A stretch of DNA of 51,118 nucleotides from an uncultured Verrucomicrobia subdivision 3 bacterium (GTDB lineage Bacteria; Verrucomicrobiota; Verrucomicrobiia; Limisphaerales; UBA11358), in NCBI GenBank assembly GCA_903858275.1, contig CAIOIC010000035.1, positions 1 through 51,118 on the forward strand, given 5' to 3'. This document shows positions 41,582 to 51,028 of this stretch, piece after piece. The position numbers and the translations under genes are program-made. Every line of letters starts with the position of its first letter. Position 1 is the first letter of the stretch. A model generated the notes under the pieces. That model worked only from the letters and a program-made list of their open reading frames with translations, made no database searches and was not told the origin of the DNA.

Positions 41582-42304
41582 ATGAAGATTAAATTACTTC
41601 TACTTGGAATGTTTGCGTTCGTCATGCTCGCCTTCGGTTCACCGCACGCATGGAAGTTCAACACAGGCAAAAACTTTGAGGGTGAATTTATTTCATCTGA
41701 AGCTTCAATTTTTACAGTCAAAAAGGATGGCAAGTTTTTTGTATTAAAGATTTCCGATCTCGCGACCAATGAACTGCCCTATCTTGCCGAATTGCAGCGG
41801 GAGGAAGAACTTCGACGCGCTAAAATTAGCGCCATGGTTCAAAGCATTCGTGTCATTGACAACCCCGATGGCTTTGGCAAATGCCAGATACAAACCAAAA
41901 CCGGTATCATCAAAGTCCGATTGATTGGCATCCCTAAAAGCATTGGCGAATATCACGACAATGTAAAAAAACTTCAGGCGGAAATTGACACTCAAACCGC
42001 CAACGCAGAACGGTTGCGACTGGCGGCTAAGCGGGCGGAAGCAAATGTTCCCGATGTCCCTACCACCGTCATTTCCGGCGGCTATTATTCGGATTATTAC
42101 GCTTTTCGCACAGCTGAAATTGACCGGCGGCGGACACTGGCAAAAAACCTGGCCGTGGATGCAGATAGCGCCGAAGGCAGTCTTAAAAAAATCCAGGCCA
42201 AACTTGCCGAATTAAAGTCAGGCCTCATTGAGGCCAACACCGTTAACGCCTATCCCACCGGCCAGAATTATTATGAACTCCCATACTGGCAGGTTAAGCC
42301 GTGA
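41582..42304 (+). CDS. secreted SHD1-like domain protein with coiled coil
   Basis: 240 aa with a signal peptide (KIKLLLLGMFAFVMLAFG). Right after it, HAWKFNTGKNFEGEFISSE through FVLKISDLATNE fits the SHD1 (SLA1 homology 1) pattern common in secreted planctomycetal and verrucomicrobial proteins. Residues about 125-220 contain two helical stretches (NVKKLQAEIDTQTANAERL) likely to form a coiled coil, and a Tyr-rich patch GGYYSDYYAF. A strong Shine-Dalgarno (AAAGGA) lies 5 bases before the ATG. The coding region is AT-richer than its neighbours. No function is assigned. Confidence 0.78.
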   Translation: MKIKLLLLGMFAFVMLAFGSPHAWKFNTGKNFEGEFISSEASIFTVKKDGKFFVLKISDLATNELPYLAELQREEELRRAKISAMVQSIRVIDNPDGFGKCQIQTKTGIIKVRLIGIPKSIGEYHDNVKKLQAEIDTQTANAERLRLAAKRAEANVPDVPTTVISGGYYSDYYAFRTAEIDRRRTLAKNLAVDADSAEGSLKKIQAKLAELKSGLIEANTVNAYPTGQNYYELPYWQVKP

Positions 42305-42364
42305 AGGAAAACCAACTCCAGGCTTCCGCCTTGCGATTAACGGTTTCATTTCTTAGATTCCCGC

Positions 42365-43666
42365 GTGCTCGACATCAAATTGATCCGTGAAAAAACCGAT
42401 TTTGTCCGCTCAAGCCTCGCCACCCGCGGGGCCGGGGACGAAGGGAAGATTGATGAACTGCTTATACTCGATGAACAGCGACGCAAGGCGCTTGCGGAAG
42501 TCGAGTCGCTGAAATCCACCCGCAACCGCGTGAGCAAGGAAATCGGCGCGCTTATGGGCCAGAAGAAACTCGCCGAGGCGGAAGCCAAGAAGGCCGAGAC
42601 GAAAGATCTGGGCGAGAAGATTTCCGCACTGGACAAACAGGCCGCCGAAGCCGAAGCGGCCCGCGATGCGCTGATGCTGCAATTGCCCAACCTGCCGCAC
42701 GAATCCGTTCCCCGGGGAAAATCCGCCGAGGAAAATCCCGAGATCCGCGTTAACGGCGCTAAGCTGGAATACGCCTTCAAGCCGAAGTCGCACGTGGAGT
42801 TGTGCGAGTCGCTTAAGCTGGTGGATTTCGCCCGCGCGGCGAAACTTTCCGGCAGCGGCTTTCTGCTCTACATGAACTGGGGCGCGCGGCTGGAACGGGC
42901 GTTGATTTCCTTTCTGCTGGATCTGCACATCACGCAGCACGAATACACGGAAGTCTCGCCGCCGTTCATGGTCGGCGAGCAGTGCATGGTGGGCGTGGGG
43001 CAATTCCCGAAATTCAAAGACCAATACTACGGCGTAGCCGAGGGCGGGCGCGCCGAGGAGCTGGGCAAACTGTATCTGATTCCCACCGCCGAAACGCCGG
43101 TGGCGAACATTCATCGCGAGGAAATCCTGCCGGAGAAGCAGTTGCCGGTTCGCTACTGCGCCTATACGCCGTGCTTTCGCGGCGAGGCGGGGGCGGCGGG
43201 CGTCGGCACGCGCGGCATGATCCGCGTGCATCAGTTCGACAAGGTGGAGCTGGTCAAAATCGTGAAGCCGGAGCACGGCTATGACGAGCTGGAGAAGATG
43301 GTGGCGAATGCGGAAAAGGTGCTGCAGCTGCTCGGCCTGCATTACCGCGTCCTTTTGCTGTGCACCGGCGACATGGGCTTCGGCAGCGCAAAGACGTATG
43401 ACATCGAAGTGTGGGCGCCGGGGCAGGGGAGCTATCTCGAAGTTTCAAGCTGCTCGAACTGCGAAGAGTTCCAGTCGCGCCGGATGAACCTGCGCTTCAA
43501 GAGCGAGACCGGCGAAAACAAATTCCCGCACATCCTCAACGGCAGCGGCACGGCGCTGGCGCGGCTGTTTGTGGCGCTGATTGAAACGCACCAGCAGGCG
43601 GACGGCAGCGTGCTGATCCCGCAGGCATTGCAGCCGTATTTGAAGACGGATCGAATCGCAGCCTGA
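42365..43666 (+). CDS. serS: seryl-tRNA synthetase
   Basis: Charges tRNA-Ser and tRNA-Sec. 433 aa from a GTG start. The N-terminal long coiled-coil arm (residues about 25-100, rich in Lys/Glu) precedes a class II core. LYLIPTAETPVANIHREEIL, FRGEAGAAGVGTRGMIRVHQ (motif 2, ending QFDKVEL), SSCSNCEEFQSRRMNLRF and NGSGTALARLFVALIE (motif 3) are seen. It is of bacterial type and complete. The glgA start follows 9 bases after the stop. Confidence 0.97.
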   Translation: MLDIKLIREKTDFVRSSLATRGAGDEGKIDELLILDEQRRKALAEVESLKSTRNRVSKEIGALMGQKKLAEAEAKKAETKDLGEKISALDKQAAEAEAARDALMLQLPNLPHESVPRGKSAEENPEIRVNGAKLEYAFKPKSHVELCESLKLVDFARAAKLSGSGFLLYMNWGARLERALISFLLDLHITQHEYTEVSPPFMVGEQCMVGVGQFPKFKDQYYGVAEGGRAEELGKLYLIPTAETPVANIHREEILPEKQLPVRYCAYTPCFRGEAGAAGVGTRGMIRVHQFDKVELVKIVKPEHGYDELEKMVANAEKVLQLLGLHYRVLLLCTGDMGFGSAKTYDIEVWAPGQGSYLEVSSCSNCEEFQSRRMNLRFKSETGENKFPHILNGSGTALARLFVALIETHQQADGSVLIPQALQPYLKTDRIAA

Positions 43667-43675
43667 TCATCTTTG

Positions 43676-45130
43676 ATGAAAATTCTGCTCGCCAGCAGCG
43701 AAGTGTTTCCGTTCTCCAAGACGGGCGGACTGGCCGACATGGTGGGCGCGCTGGGGCGGGCCATTGTCAACGCCGGCCACGAGGCGGTCATCGTCACGCC
43801 GCTGTATCGCGGCATCCGCGAGAAGTTTCCGGCGATCTGTCGCGTGGACTGGCATTTCAATCTGCCGCTCGGCCCAGATTGGGCGCAGGCGGAGCTGTGG
43901 GAACTGGAGCGCAAGGGTGAGGCGAAGATATATTTCATCGACCATCCCGGTTATTTTGACCGCGCGGGAATTTATCTGGAGAACCACATCAGCTACGCCG
44001 ACAACGCCGCGCGTTTCATTTTCTTCTCCAAGAGCGTCGTGCACCTGGCGCGTTATCTGCCGTGGCAGGCCGAGGTGGTCCACGTTCATGACTGGCAGGT
44101 GGCGCTGGTTCCGGCCTTGATATTGCAGCAGAAAAACGCCGGCTGGGCGAATCCGCCGCCGACTTGCCTGACGATTCACAATCTGGCGTATCAGGGAGTT
44201 TTCCCGGCGGAAGCGTTTGCCCTGACCAATCTGTCGGCAGAATATTTCGGGCCGGACGGCGTGGGAGTGGAGTATTTCGGACTGCTCAACTGCTTGAAAG
44301 GCGGCGTTATTTTCGCTGACCGCATCACGACGGTCAGCCCGCGTTACGCCCGCGAAATCACCACCGAAGAACTTGGCTGCGGCCTCGACGGCGTGTTGCG
44401 CGAGAACGCGAGCAAGCTGAACGGCATCCTCAACGGCGTGGATTACACCGATTGGAACACGACCAAAAACCCGCACGTCTTCAAGCCGTATTCCGTCACG
44501 CGACCGGCGGGAAAGAAAATCAACAAGCTGGAATTACAGAAGCAAGTCGGACTGCCGGTAGATGAGAAAATCCCCTTGTTCGGCACGATTTCACGGCTCG
44601 CTGAACAAAAAGGCGTGGACATCCAACTCGGCGCGCTGGAGGAGATGCTGAATTCCAATATCCAGTTCGTGCAACTCGGCAGCGGTTCGCCGGAATACGA
44701 ACGCGGCTATCGCGACCTCGCCGCGCGCTTTCCCGGCAAAGTGGCGGTGCAGTTCGGCTACGATGAAAACTTGTCGCATCGCATCGAGGCCGGCTGCGAT
44801 TTCTTCCTGATGCCGTCGCGGTTCGAGCCGTGCGGATTGAACCAGATGTACAGCCTGCGCTACGGGACCATTCCAATCGTGCGCGCCACCGGCGGGTTGG
44901 ACGACAGTGTGATTGATTACAATGAGGATACCCAGAAAGCCAACGGGGTAAAATTCCACGAATACACCTCGCGGGCGCTGGCAAAAGCCATCCGCAAAGC
45001 CCTGGCGGTTTATCAGCAGCCCCAACTGTTCAAACAATTCCGACGGAATGGGATGAAGGCGAATTTTTCATGGGACAAAACCGTGGAGGAATATCTGAAA
45101 GTTTACCAGAGCGCATTGCCCGGAGCTTAA
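43676..45130 (+). CDS. glgA: glycogen synthase (ADP-glucose)
   Basis: GT5 enzyme that adds glucose from ADP-glucose to glycogen. 484 aa from the ATG at 43676; a TTG codon directly before it is not needed. The ADP-glucose Lys motif is SKTGGLADMVGALGR (Met for the usual Val). VVHVHDWQVALVPALIL and LTIHNLAYQGVFP belong to the N-lobe, and SRFEPCGLNQMYSLRYGTIP with RATGGLDDSVID is the C-lobe active region. No glgB or glgC is nearby. It follows serS by 9 bases and ends in a hairpin. Confidence 0.96.
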   Translation: MKILLASSEVFPFSKTGGLADMVGALGRAIVNAGHEAVIVTPLYRGIREKFPAICRVDWHFNLPLGPDWAQAELWELERKGEAKIYFIDHPGYFDRAGIYLENHISYADNAARFIFFSKSVVHLARYLPWQAEVVHVHDWQVALVPALILQQKNAGWANPPPTCLTIHNLAYQGVFPAEAFALTNLSAEYFGPDGVGVEYFGLLNCLKGGVIFADRITTVSPRYAREITTEELGCGLDGVLRENASKLNGILNGVDYTDWNTTKNPHVFKPYSVTRPAGKKINKLELQKQVGLPVDEKIPLFGTISRLAEQKGVDIQLGALEEMLNSNIQFVQLGSGSPEYERGYRDLAARFPGKVAVQFGYDENLSHRIEAGCDFFLMPSRFEPCGLNQMYSLRYGTIPIVRATGGLDDSVIDYNEDTQKANGVKFHEYTSRALAKAIRKALAVYQQPQLFKQFRRNGMKANFSWDKTVEEYLKVYQSALPGA

Positions 45131-45153
45131 AAACCGGAGCGGCAGTCCGGTTT
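45131..45153. terminator. terminator hairpin between glgA and the glycosyltransferase gene
   Basis: AAACCGGA (45131-45138) pairs with TCCGGTTT (45146-45153) over a 7-nt loop. On the - strand the stem runs into TTTTT, so it best ends the convergent - strand gene. On the + strand there is a short T run only. Confidence 0.6.
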
Positions 45154-45160
45154 AATCCCC

Positions 45161-45892
45161 TTATTGATTCCGGCCTGGCCAGCGGCGCAGACCGTTTTGC
45201 AGCCAGAGCCACCAGACCATCCAAAACGCTTCTACGACAATGCCGCGCGACAGCTTGGAACTGCCTTCAACGCGTTCGGTGAAAATGATCGGCACTTCGG
45301 AAACCGGAAAACCGACCCGCCAGAGCCGGTGCGTCATCTCAATCTGAAAGCTGTAACCGTTCGAGTGAACCGCTTCCAGATCGATGGCTTGCAACGCGCG
45401 CCGGCGAAAACATTTGTAGCCGCCGGTCGGATCGGTGAACGGCATGCCGGTGATGAGCCAGACATAAATCCCGGCACAACGGCTCAACAGCAGCCGCTTG
45501 AGCGGCCAGTTGAGTACCCGCACGCCGCCGTCGTAACGCGAGCCCAGCACCAGATCGTTTTTCTCCGCCGCCTTCAGAAAATTGGGTATCGCATCCGGGT
45601 CGTGGGAAAAATCACAGTCCATCTCGAAGATGAATTCGTAGTTTTTCTCCAGCGCCCATTTGAATCCGGCGAGATAGGCGCGGCCAAGCCCTTGCTTGCC
45701 GGCGCGGTGAAGGACATGGATTTGCGGATGCTTGGCGGCGAGTTCATCCGCGATTTTGCCGGTGCCGTCCGGAGAATTGTCATCCACCACCAGCACATCC
45801 ACGCCGACGGGCAGCGACAATAGTTTCTGCGCCATGCGCGGGAGGTTTTCCCGCTCATTGTAAGTCGGCACAATGATGACAGTCTGGTTCAT
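45161..45892 (-). CDS. polyprenol monophosphomannose/dolichyl-phosphate mannosyltransferase-like GT2
   Basis: 243 aa from the ATG at 45892; the frame extends upstream, but MNQTVIIVPTYNERENL is the natural start. GT2 core: VLVVDDNSPDGTGKIADEL, FEMDCDFSHDPDAIPNF (the D-x-D type metal site), DLVLGSRYDGG and DPTGGYKCFRRRAL. This matches bacterial Dpm1-like enzymes that load mannose (or another hexose) on polyprenyl phosphate. The product could feed the GT39 enzyme at 25-27 kb; that link is inference. No C-terminal membrane helices are seen. Confidence 0.92.
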   Translation of the reverse strand: MNQTVIIVPTYNERENLPRMAQKLLSLPVGVDVLVVDDNSPDGTGKIADELAAKHPQIHVLHRAGKQGLGRAYLAGFKWALEKNYEFIFEMDCDFSHDPDAIPNFLKAAEKNDLVLGSRYDGGVRVLNWPLKRLLLSRCAGIYVWLITGMPFTDPTGGYKCFRRRALQAIDLEAVHSNGYSFQIEMTHRLWRVGFPVSEVPIIFTERVEGSSKLSRGIVVEAFWMVWWLWLQNGLRRWPGRNQ

Positions 45893-45985
45893 GCAGCGCG
45901 CAGATTGTTGAAAATTTCCATCATGAAAACAAGCGGACAATTCATTTAAGCTTCCGCCGCGCGTAAAATATTTTATCATAAAGAC

Positions 45986-47665
45986 GTGTCAAATCTCATC
46001 GCCATCGTCGGACGGCCCAATGTCGGCAAGTCCGCGCTGTTCAACCGCATCGTCGGCAAGCGCATCGCCATCGTGCATGACCTGCCGGGCGTGACGCGCG
46101 ACCGCCTGACGGCGGAGGCGGAGTGGCGCGGACACACGTTCACGCTGGTGGACACCGGCGGCATCGGCTTGCTGCGCGGCGAAAAATCCAACGACGTGAT
46201 TGTGAAAGCGGCGGTAGAGCAGGTGGGCTTGGCGATTGACGCGGCGAATGTCATCATTGTGGTTGTAAACGTACAGGAAGGTATTGTGCCGCTGGACCGC
46301 GAGGTCGCTCAGCGGTTGCGCGAGAGCGGCAAGCCGGTGTTGATCGCGGTGAACAAAGTGGATACGTTTGAGGCGGAGAAAGGCGCGGATGAATTTGTCG
46401 CCCTCGGCTTTCAAAGGATATTCCCAGTCAGCGCCATTCACGGCCTCGGCATTGAACGACTGTTGAATGCGGCGACGGATTTGCTGCCGCCGCCGAGTTT
46501 GGAAGTTGCGGTTCCGGGTTCCGAGTCGGAAAGCCTTGAGCCCGCAACGCCGAAAGCTGAACCCCTGAAGCTCGCCATTGTTGGCCGGCCCAATGTCGGC
46601 AAATCCTCCATCATCAATACGCTGACCAATTCCAAGCGCGTCATTGTTTCGCCCATCCCCGGCACCACCCGCGATTCCATTGACGTCCCTTTCGAAGTGG
46701 ATAGCGAAGGCGGGCGCGAGAAGTATATTTTGATTGATACCGCCGGCATGCGAAAGGCGCGGCGGGTGGATGATACCGTGGAATTTTTCAGCGTTCAACG
46801 CGCACAGGATTCCATCGCCCGCAGCGATATAACGGTGCTGGTGATTGATGCCGAGGTGGGCATCACCGAGCAGGACAAGAAAATTGCCGACACCATTGTC
46901 GAACAACGTCGCGCGTGCATCGTCGTCATCAATAAATGGGATTTGTTTACCGCCGACATTCAAAAGGCGCGCGAAGAAGAAATCGAAAATCGTAATGCGA
47001 AAAAGCGCACCGAAGGCCAGGCCAAACCGCTCACCACGCTCGGCGAATTTGGCCAATGGGTGCAGGATAAATTATTTTTCCTCGATTATGCGCCGGTGAT
47101 TTTCACCTCGGCCAAATCGGGTTTTCATCTGGATCGCCTGCTCGAGGCAGTGCGCTACGTCGCGGCGCAGTTGCAACAGAAAGTTCCGACCGCGATCTTG
47201 AATCGCACCCTGCATGACGCAGTGGAACACCGCCAGCCGGTTTCGACACAAGGGCACCGGCTCAAGTTTTATTACGCCACACAGGTGCGGCAGGCACCGC
47301 CGACGTTTTTGCTGTTCGTCAACAACGACGAACTGATGTCCGACCAATACAAAAAATATCTTGCCGGCGAAATGCGCACCGCGTTTGGCTACGAAGGCTG
47401 CCCCATTATTCTTGTTCCCAAGCCGCGCACAAAAACCATCGAGCCAAAACGGAAGTTCAAACAAGCAGACAGCAAAACGGGCAAGCGCCAATTCGTGCGA
47501 TCAGAAGGAAAATCAACCAACCGGGCAGGGGAGCGAGACGGCTCAAGACCACCCAGAAAATCTGGCGGCAAACCAACGGGAAAACCACCAGTAAAATTCT
47601 TTCCCCGTCGCAAAAAACATTCCGGTGCGCGCGGAAGCAATCGCGCCAAGGGGCGTCGGCTATAA
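45986..47665 (+). CDS. der: ribosome biogenesis GTPase Der (EngA)
   Basis: Tandem GTPase needed for 50S subunit assembly. 559 aa from a GTG start. G1 motifs GRPNVGKSALFNRIVGK (near residue 8) and GRPNVGKSSIINTL (near 202) are both complete, with DTGGI and DTAGM G3 and two NKxD (NKVD, NKWD). The KH-like domain is in the last third (LNRTLHDAVEHRQPV). A tail of about 80 residues, very rich in Lys, Arg and Gly, exceeds the usual Der length (about 440-500). It could help RNA binding. The gene is divergent from the Dpm1-like gene. Confidence 0.96.
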   Translation: MSNLIAIVGRPNVGKSALFNRIVGKRIAIVHDLPGVTRDRLTAEAEWRGHTFTLVDTGGIGLLRGEKSNDVIVKAAVEQVGLAIDAANVIIVVVNVQEGIVPLDREVAQRLRESGKPVLIAVNKVDTFEAEKGADEFVALGFQRIFPVSAIHGLGIERLLNAATDLLPPPSLEVAVPGSESESLEPATPKAEPLKLAIVGRPNVGKSSIINTLTNSKRVIVSPIPGTTRDSIDVPFEVDSEGGREKYILIDTAGMRKARRVDDTVEFFSVQRAQDSIARSDITVLVIDAEVGITEQDKKIADTIVEQRRACIVVINKWDLFTADIQKAREEEIENRNAKKRTEGQAKPLTTLGEFGQWVQDKLFFLDYAPVIFTSAKSGFHLDRLLEAVRYVAAQLQQKVPTAILNRTLHDAVEHRQPVSTQGHRLKFYYATQVRQAPPTFLLFVNNDELMSDQYKKYLAGEMRTAFGYEGCPIILVPKPRTKTIEPKRKFKQADSKTGKRQFVRSEGKSTNRAGERDGSRPPRKSGGKPTGKPPVKFFPRRKKHSGARGSNRAKGRRL

Positions 47666-47772
47666 AACTTATTCACCGACGGGGAACAAGTCGCTAATTT
47701 TCAATAAGACCGCAAGGATTTCATTGATTTCATTTGTGAATATCGTTTGCGTAACTTTTTTTTAAAAATCTC

Positions 47773-47801
47773 TTGAATTCCACAACCGGTGGTATCATTA
47801 T
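47773..47801 (+). promoter_or_regulatory. candidate promoter of nrdJ
   Basis: TTGAAT (47773-47778), 17 bases, then CATTAT (47796-47801): four of six matches to each sigma-70 box. It would give a leader of about 140 nt. It is the best match in the der-nrdJ gap, but a weak one. Confidence 0.35.
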
Positions 47802-47947
47802 GGCGCCCGCTCCCCAATTAGTAGGGGCTTCAATTTTAACGGAAAGCCTGTTTTTCAGCTGAAATTGACTGTTTTTAGTGCCGGCGCGTTTCTGTCTCGC
47901 TTGAAACTGTCCGGGTGAATGTTTGAAAATATAATAAGGAAAATACC

Positions 47948-50900
47948 ATGATTGATACCCGTGAAGATGTCTCGTCGCCGGCTCCGAAAACCGCCAACCG
48001 CCGCTCCACCAAAATTTCTGCGAACCGTGCCATGAAACCTGCCAAGTCCGAAACTAAAAAGTCGCTGCGCATTGAACGCGTTTTCAGCGACGCCAAAATC
48101 AAACCCTTCGACCAGATCGAGTGGGACAAGCGCACGGCCGAAATCACCGACGACGGCGGCAGGGTCATCTTCAAGCAGGAAAATGTCGAGGTGCCGAAAT
48201 CCTGGTCCGTCCTCGCGACCAAAGTCGTCGTGTCGAAATATTTTTATGGCGAGCAGCACACCTCCGAGCGCGAAACCTCCGTGCGCCAACTCATCCACCG
48301 CATCACCCGCACCATTTCCGACTGGGGTATCGCGGATGGATATTTTTCTAAAGCCGACGGCGAGATCTTTTACGAAGAACTGACCTGGCTCTGCCTAAAT
48401 CAATACGGCGCGTTCAATTCACCGGTCTGGTTCAACGTCGGCCTTTATCACGAATACGGCGTCGGCAAGAATTCCAGCAAGGGCAACTGGTTCTTTAACC
48501 CCAAGACCAAAGAAGCTGAGCGTGCCAAGACACAGTATGAATATCCGCAGGGCAGCGCGTGCTTTATCCAGTCCGTCAAGGACGATATGGAATCCATCAT
48601 GCACCTCGCCTACAGCGAAGCGATGCTGTTCAAATATGGCTCTGGCACCGGCACCGACTTGACGCCAATCCGTTCCAGCCGTGAAAAATTGAGCGGTGGT
48701 GGTCGCCCGAGCGGACCGATGAGTTTCCTGAAAGTTTATGACCAGGTTGCCAACGTCGTGAAATCCGGCGGCAAGACGCGTCGTGCCGCGAAAATGAACA
48801 CCCTCCGCGATCATCACGGCGACATCGAGGAATTTATTGACGCCAAACAGAAGGAAGAGAAGAAGGCGTGGGCACTGATAGAGCAGGGGTATGATGGATC
48901 CTACAACGGCGACGCCTACGGCAGCGTGATGTATCAGAACGAGAACCTCTCTGTTCGCGCCAGCGATGAGTTTTTTGAAGCCGCCCTGTCTGGTAAGGAA
49001 TGGTGGACGCGCACCATCAAAGACAATAAACCGCTCCAGAAGAAGGACGCAAGCCGGCTGCTCGAAAAAATCGCTGAAGGCACGCACATCTGCGGCGACC
49101 CCGGCATCCAATACGACGGTGCAATCCAGAAATGGCACACCTGCAAAGGCACCGAGCCGATTCACTCCACGAATCCGTGCAGCGAATACGTTTTCATCAA
49201 CAATACCGCCTGTAATCTCGCGTCGCTAAACCTGATGAAATTCAAGCGCGACGACAATAAGTTCGACATCGAGCGATTCAAAGCCGCCGTTCGCATCTAC
49301 ATCACTGCGCAGGAAATCCTCGTGGACAACGCCAGTTATCCCACCAAGGACATCGCGGAAAACTCCCACATCTTCCGCACGCTCGGCCTCGGCTTTGCGA
49401 ACCTTGGTTCGCTTTGCATGAGCTACGGTTTGCCGTATGATTCCGATGAAGGCCGCGCGCTCGCGGGTGCCATCACGGCCATCATGACCGGCCATGCTTA
49501 CGAGCAATCCGCCGAAATCGCCGCGAATGTCGGTCCGTTTGCCGGTTATCGCGATGCGCGTTGCGCTGGTGTTGAGAAAACCGTGTCGAAGGACAATGTG
49601 GAATCCATGCTTGGCGTCATTAAGTTGCACCGTGAAGCGGTCGAGTCCATTCAGCCAAGCGCGGAATTTAATTATCTTAAGACTGAAGCCCGCAAGACTT
49701 GGGACAGCGCGCTGGCCAAAGGCAAACAGCACGGCTACCGCAACGCGCAAGTTACCGTGCTCGCACCGACCGGCACCATCGCCTTCCTGATGGATTGCGA
49801 CACCACCGGCGTGGAGCCCGACATCGCGCTCGTGAAATACAAGTTGCTCGCTGGCGGCGGCATGTTGAAGATCGTCAATCGAGGCGTGCCGGATGCCTTG
49901 CACCGGCTCGGCTGCGACGAAGCCACCGTCACCGCCATCATCGCACACATCGAGAAATACGATACTATCGAGGACGTTGAGCAAAATGGCGCGACCATCA
50001 AGAGCGGATTGAAGGCCGAGCATTTGCCTGTGTTTGATTGCGCATTCAAGCCCGCGCAAGGCAAGCGCAGTATCGGCTATCTAGCACATCTCAAGATGAT
50101 GGCCGCCGCCCAGCCCTTCATCAGCGGTGCCATTTCAAAGACCGTTAACATGCCCAGCGCATGCACTGTCGCTGAAATCCGTGACACTTACGTTCAGGCT
50201 TGGAAGATGGGGCTGAAATGCGTTGCAATTTATCGCGACGGCTCCAAACGCTCTCAGCCGTTGAATACCAAAAAGACCAATGAAGCTGGCGAAAAATCTA
50301 CAGCGCCCGCGCCGGCGTTGGACACCCGCATCGGCGAACTCGAAGCCGAAGTTTCGCGTCTGCAGGACGAATCCGGCAAGCCACTTCGCCGCCGCCTTAC
50401 GGACACCCGCACAGCCGTCACGCACAAGTTCGACATCGCCGGGCACGAAGGTTATCTCACCGTGGGCCTCTTTGAGGATAATCAACCTGGCGAGCTTTTC
50501 ATCACGATGGCCAAAGAGGGTTCCACCATCGGCGGTCTGATGGACAGCGTCGGCACCTTGACCAGCATGGCATTGCAATACGGTGTGCCGCTGGAAGCCT
50601 TGGTCAAGAAATTTGCCCACCAGCGTTTCGAGCCGAGCGGTTTCACGAAGAACCCCGACATTCGCAACGCCTCATCCATCACGGACTACGTGTTCCGCTG
50701 GATGGCTTTTCAGTTCATTCCTGGTTACCGCGAAAATGTCACCGCCGTGCGTTCGCAGCCAGAGTTGTCCATGCCCGGCCTCGCCGAGGAAATTAAAAAA
50801 AAAGTGAACCGTCCGGTGCCTGAACTGCTCGCGGTGGTCGAAGACACGGAAATCATTGAACTCAAGTCGGGGAACGGCGTAAAACACGAACGACGCGGGG

Positions 50901-51028
50901 CGACCCTCACACAGATGATCACCAACCAGTCGGATGCACCTAGCTGCCCGAACTGCGGCCAGATTACCGTCCGCAATGGAGCGTGCTACAAATGTCTGAA
51001 CTGCGGTGAAAGCCTTGGATGTTCGTAA
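47948..51028 (+). CDS. nrdJ: adenosylcobalamin-dependent ribonucleoside-diphosphate reductase (class II)
   Basis: Makes deoxynucleotides using vitamin B12 in place of an oxygen-requiring cofactor. 1026 aa. After a basic N-terminal tail come SPVWFNVGLYHEYGV, GSGTGTDLTPIRSSREKLSG, the active-site loop NPCSEYVFINNTACNLASLN (near residue 408), VLAPTGTIAFLMDCDTTGVE and the C-terminal barrel. At the end, CPNCGQITVRNGACYKCLNC with GESLGCS is the zinc-ribbon/redox Cys region of long NrdJ. A clear Shine-Dalgarno (AAGGA) lies 7 bases before the ATG. No separate NrdB or NrdR gene is present. Confidence 0.97.
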   Translation: MIDTREDVSSPAPKTANRRSTKISANRAMKPAKSETKKSLRIERVFSDAKIKPFDQIEWDKRTAEITDDGGRVIFKQENVEVPKSWSVLATKVVVSKYFYGEQHTSERETSVRQLIHRITRTISDWGIADGYFSKADGEIFYEELTWLCLNQYGAFNSPVWFNVGLYHEYGVGKNSSKGNWFFNPKTKEAERAKTQYEYPQGSACFIQSVKDDMESIMHLAYSEAMLFKYGSGTGTDLTPIRSSREKLSGGGRPSGPMSFLKVYDQVANVVKSGGKTRRAAKMNTLRDHHGDIEEFIDAKQKEEKKAWALIEQGYDGSYNGDAYGSVMYQNENLSVRASDEFFEAALSGKEWWTRTIKDNKPLQKKDASRLLEKIAEGTHICGDPGIQYDGAIQKWHTCKGTEPIHSTNPCSEYVFINNTACNLASLNLMKFKRDDNKFDIERFKAAVRIYITAQEILVDNASYPTKDIAENSHIFRTLGLGFANLGSLCMSYGLPYDSDEGRALAGAITAIMTGHAYEQSAEIAANVGPFAGYRDARCAGVEKTVSKDNVESMLGVIKLHREAVESIQPSAEFNYLKTEARKTWDSALAKGKQHGYRNAQVTVLAPTGTIAFLMDCDTTGVEPDIALVKYKLLAGGGMLKIVNRGVPDALHRLGCDEATVTAIIAHIEKYDTIEDVEQNGATIKSGLKAEHLPVFDCAFKPAQGKRSIGYLAHLKMMAAAQPFISGAISKTVNMPSACTVAEIRDTYVQAWKMGLKCVAIYRDGSKRSQPLNTKKTNEAGEKSTAPAPALDTRIGELEAEVSRLQDESGKPLRRRLTDTRTAVTHKFDIAGHEGYLTVGLFEDNQPGELFITMAKEGSTIGGLMDSVGTLTSMALQYGVPLEALVKKFAHQRFEPSGFTKNPDIRNASSITDYVFRWMAFQFIPGYRENVTAVRSQPELSMPGLAEEIKKKVNRPVPELLAVVEDTEIIELKSGNGVKHERRGATLTQMITNQSDAPSCPNCGQITVRNGACYKCLNCGESLGCS

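Noticed and set aside
47802-47947. Cobalamin riboswitch before nrdJ
   Set aside because: No B12-box consensus is visible and the leader is too short for the class.
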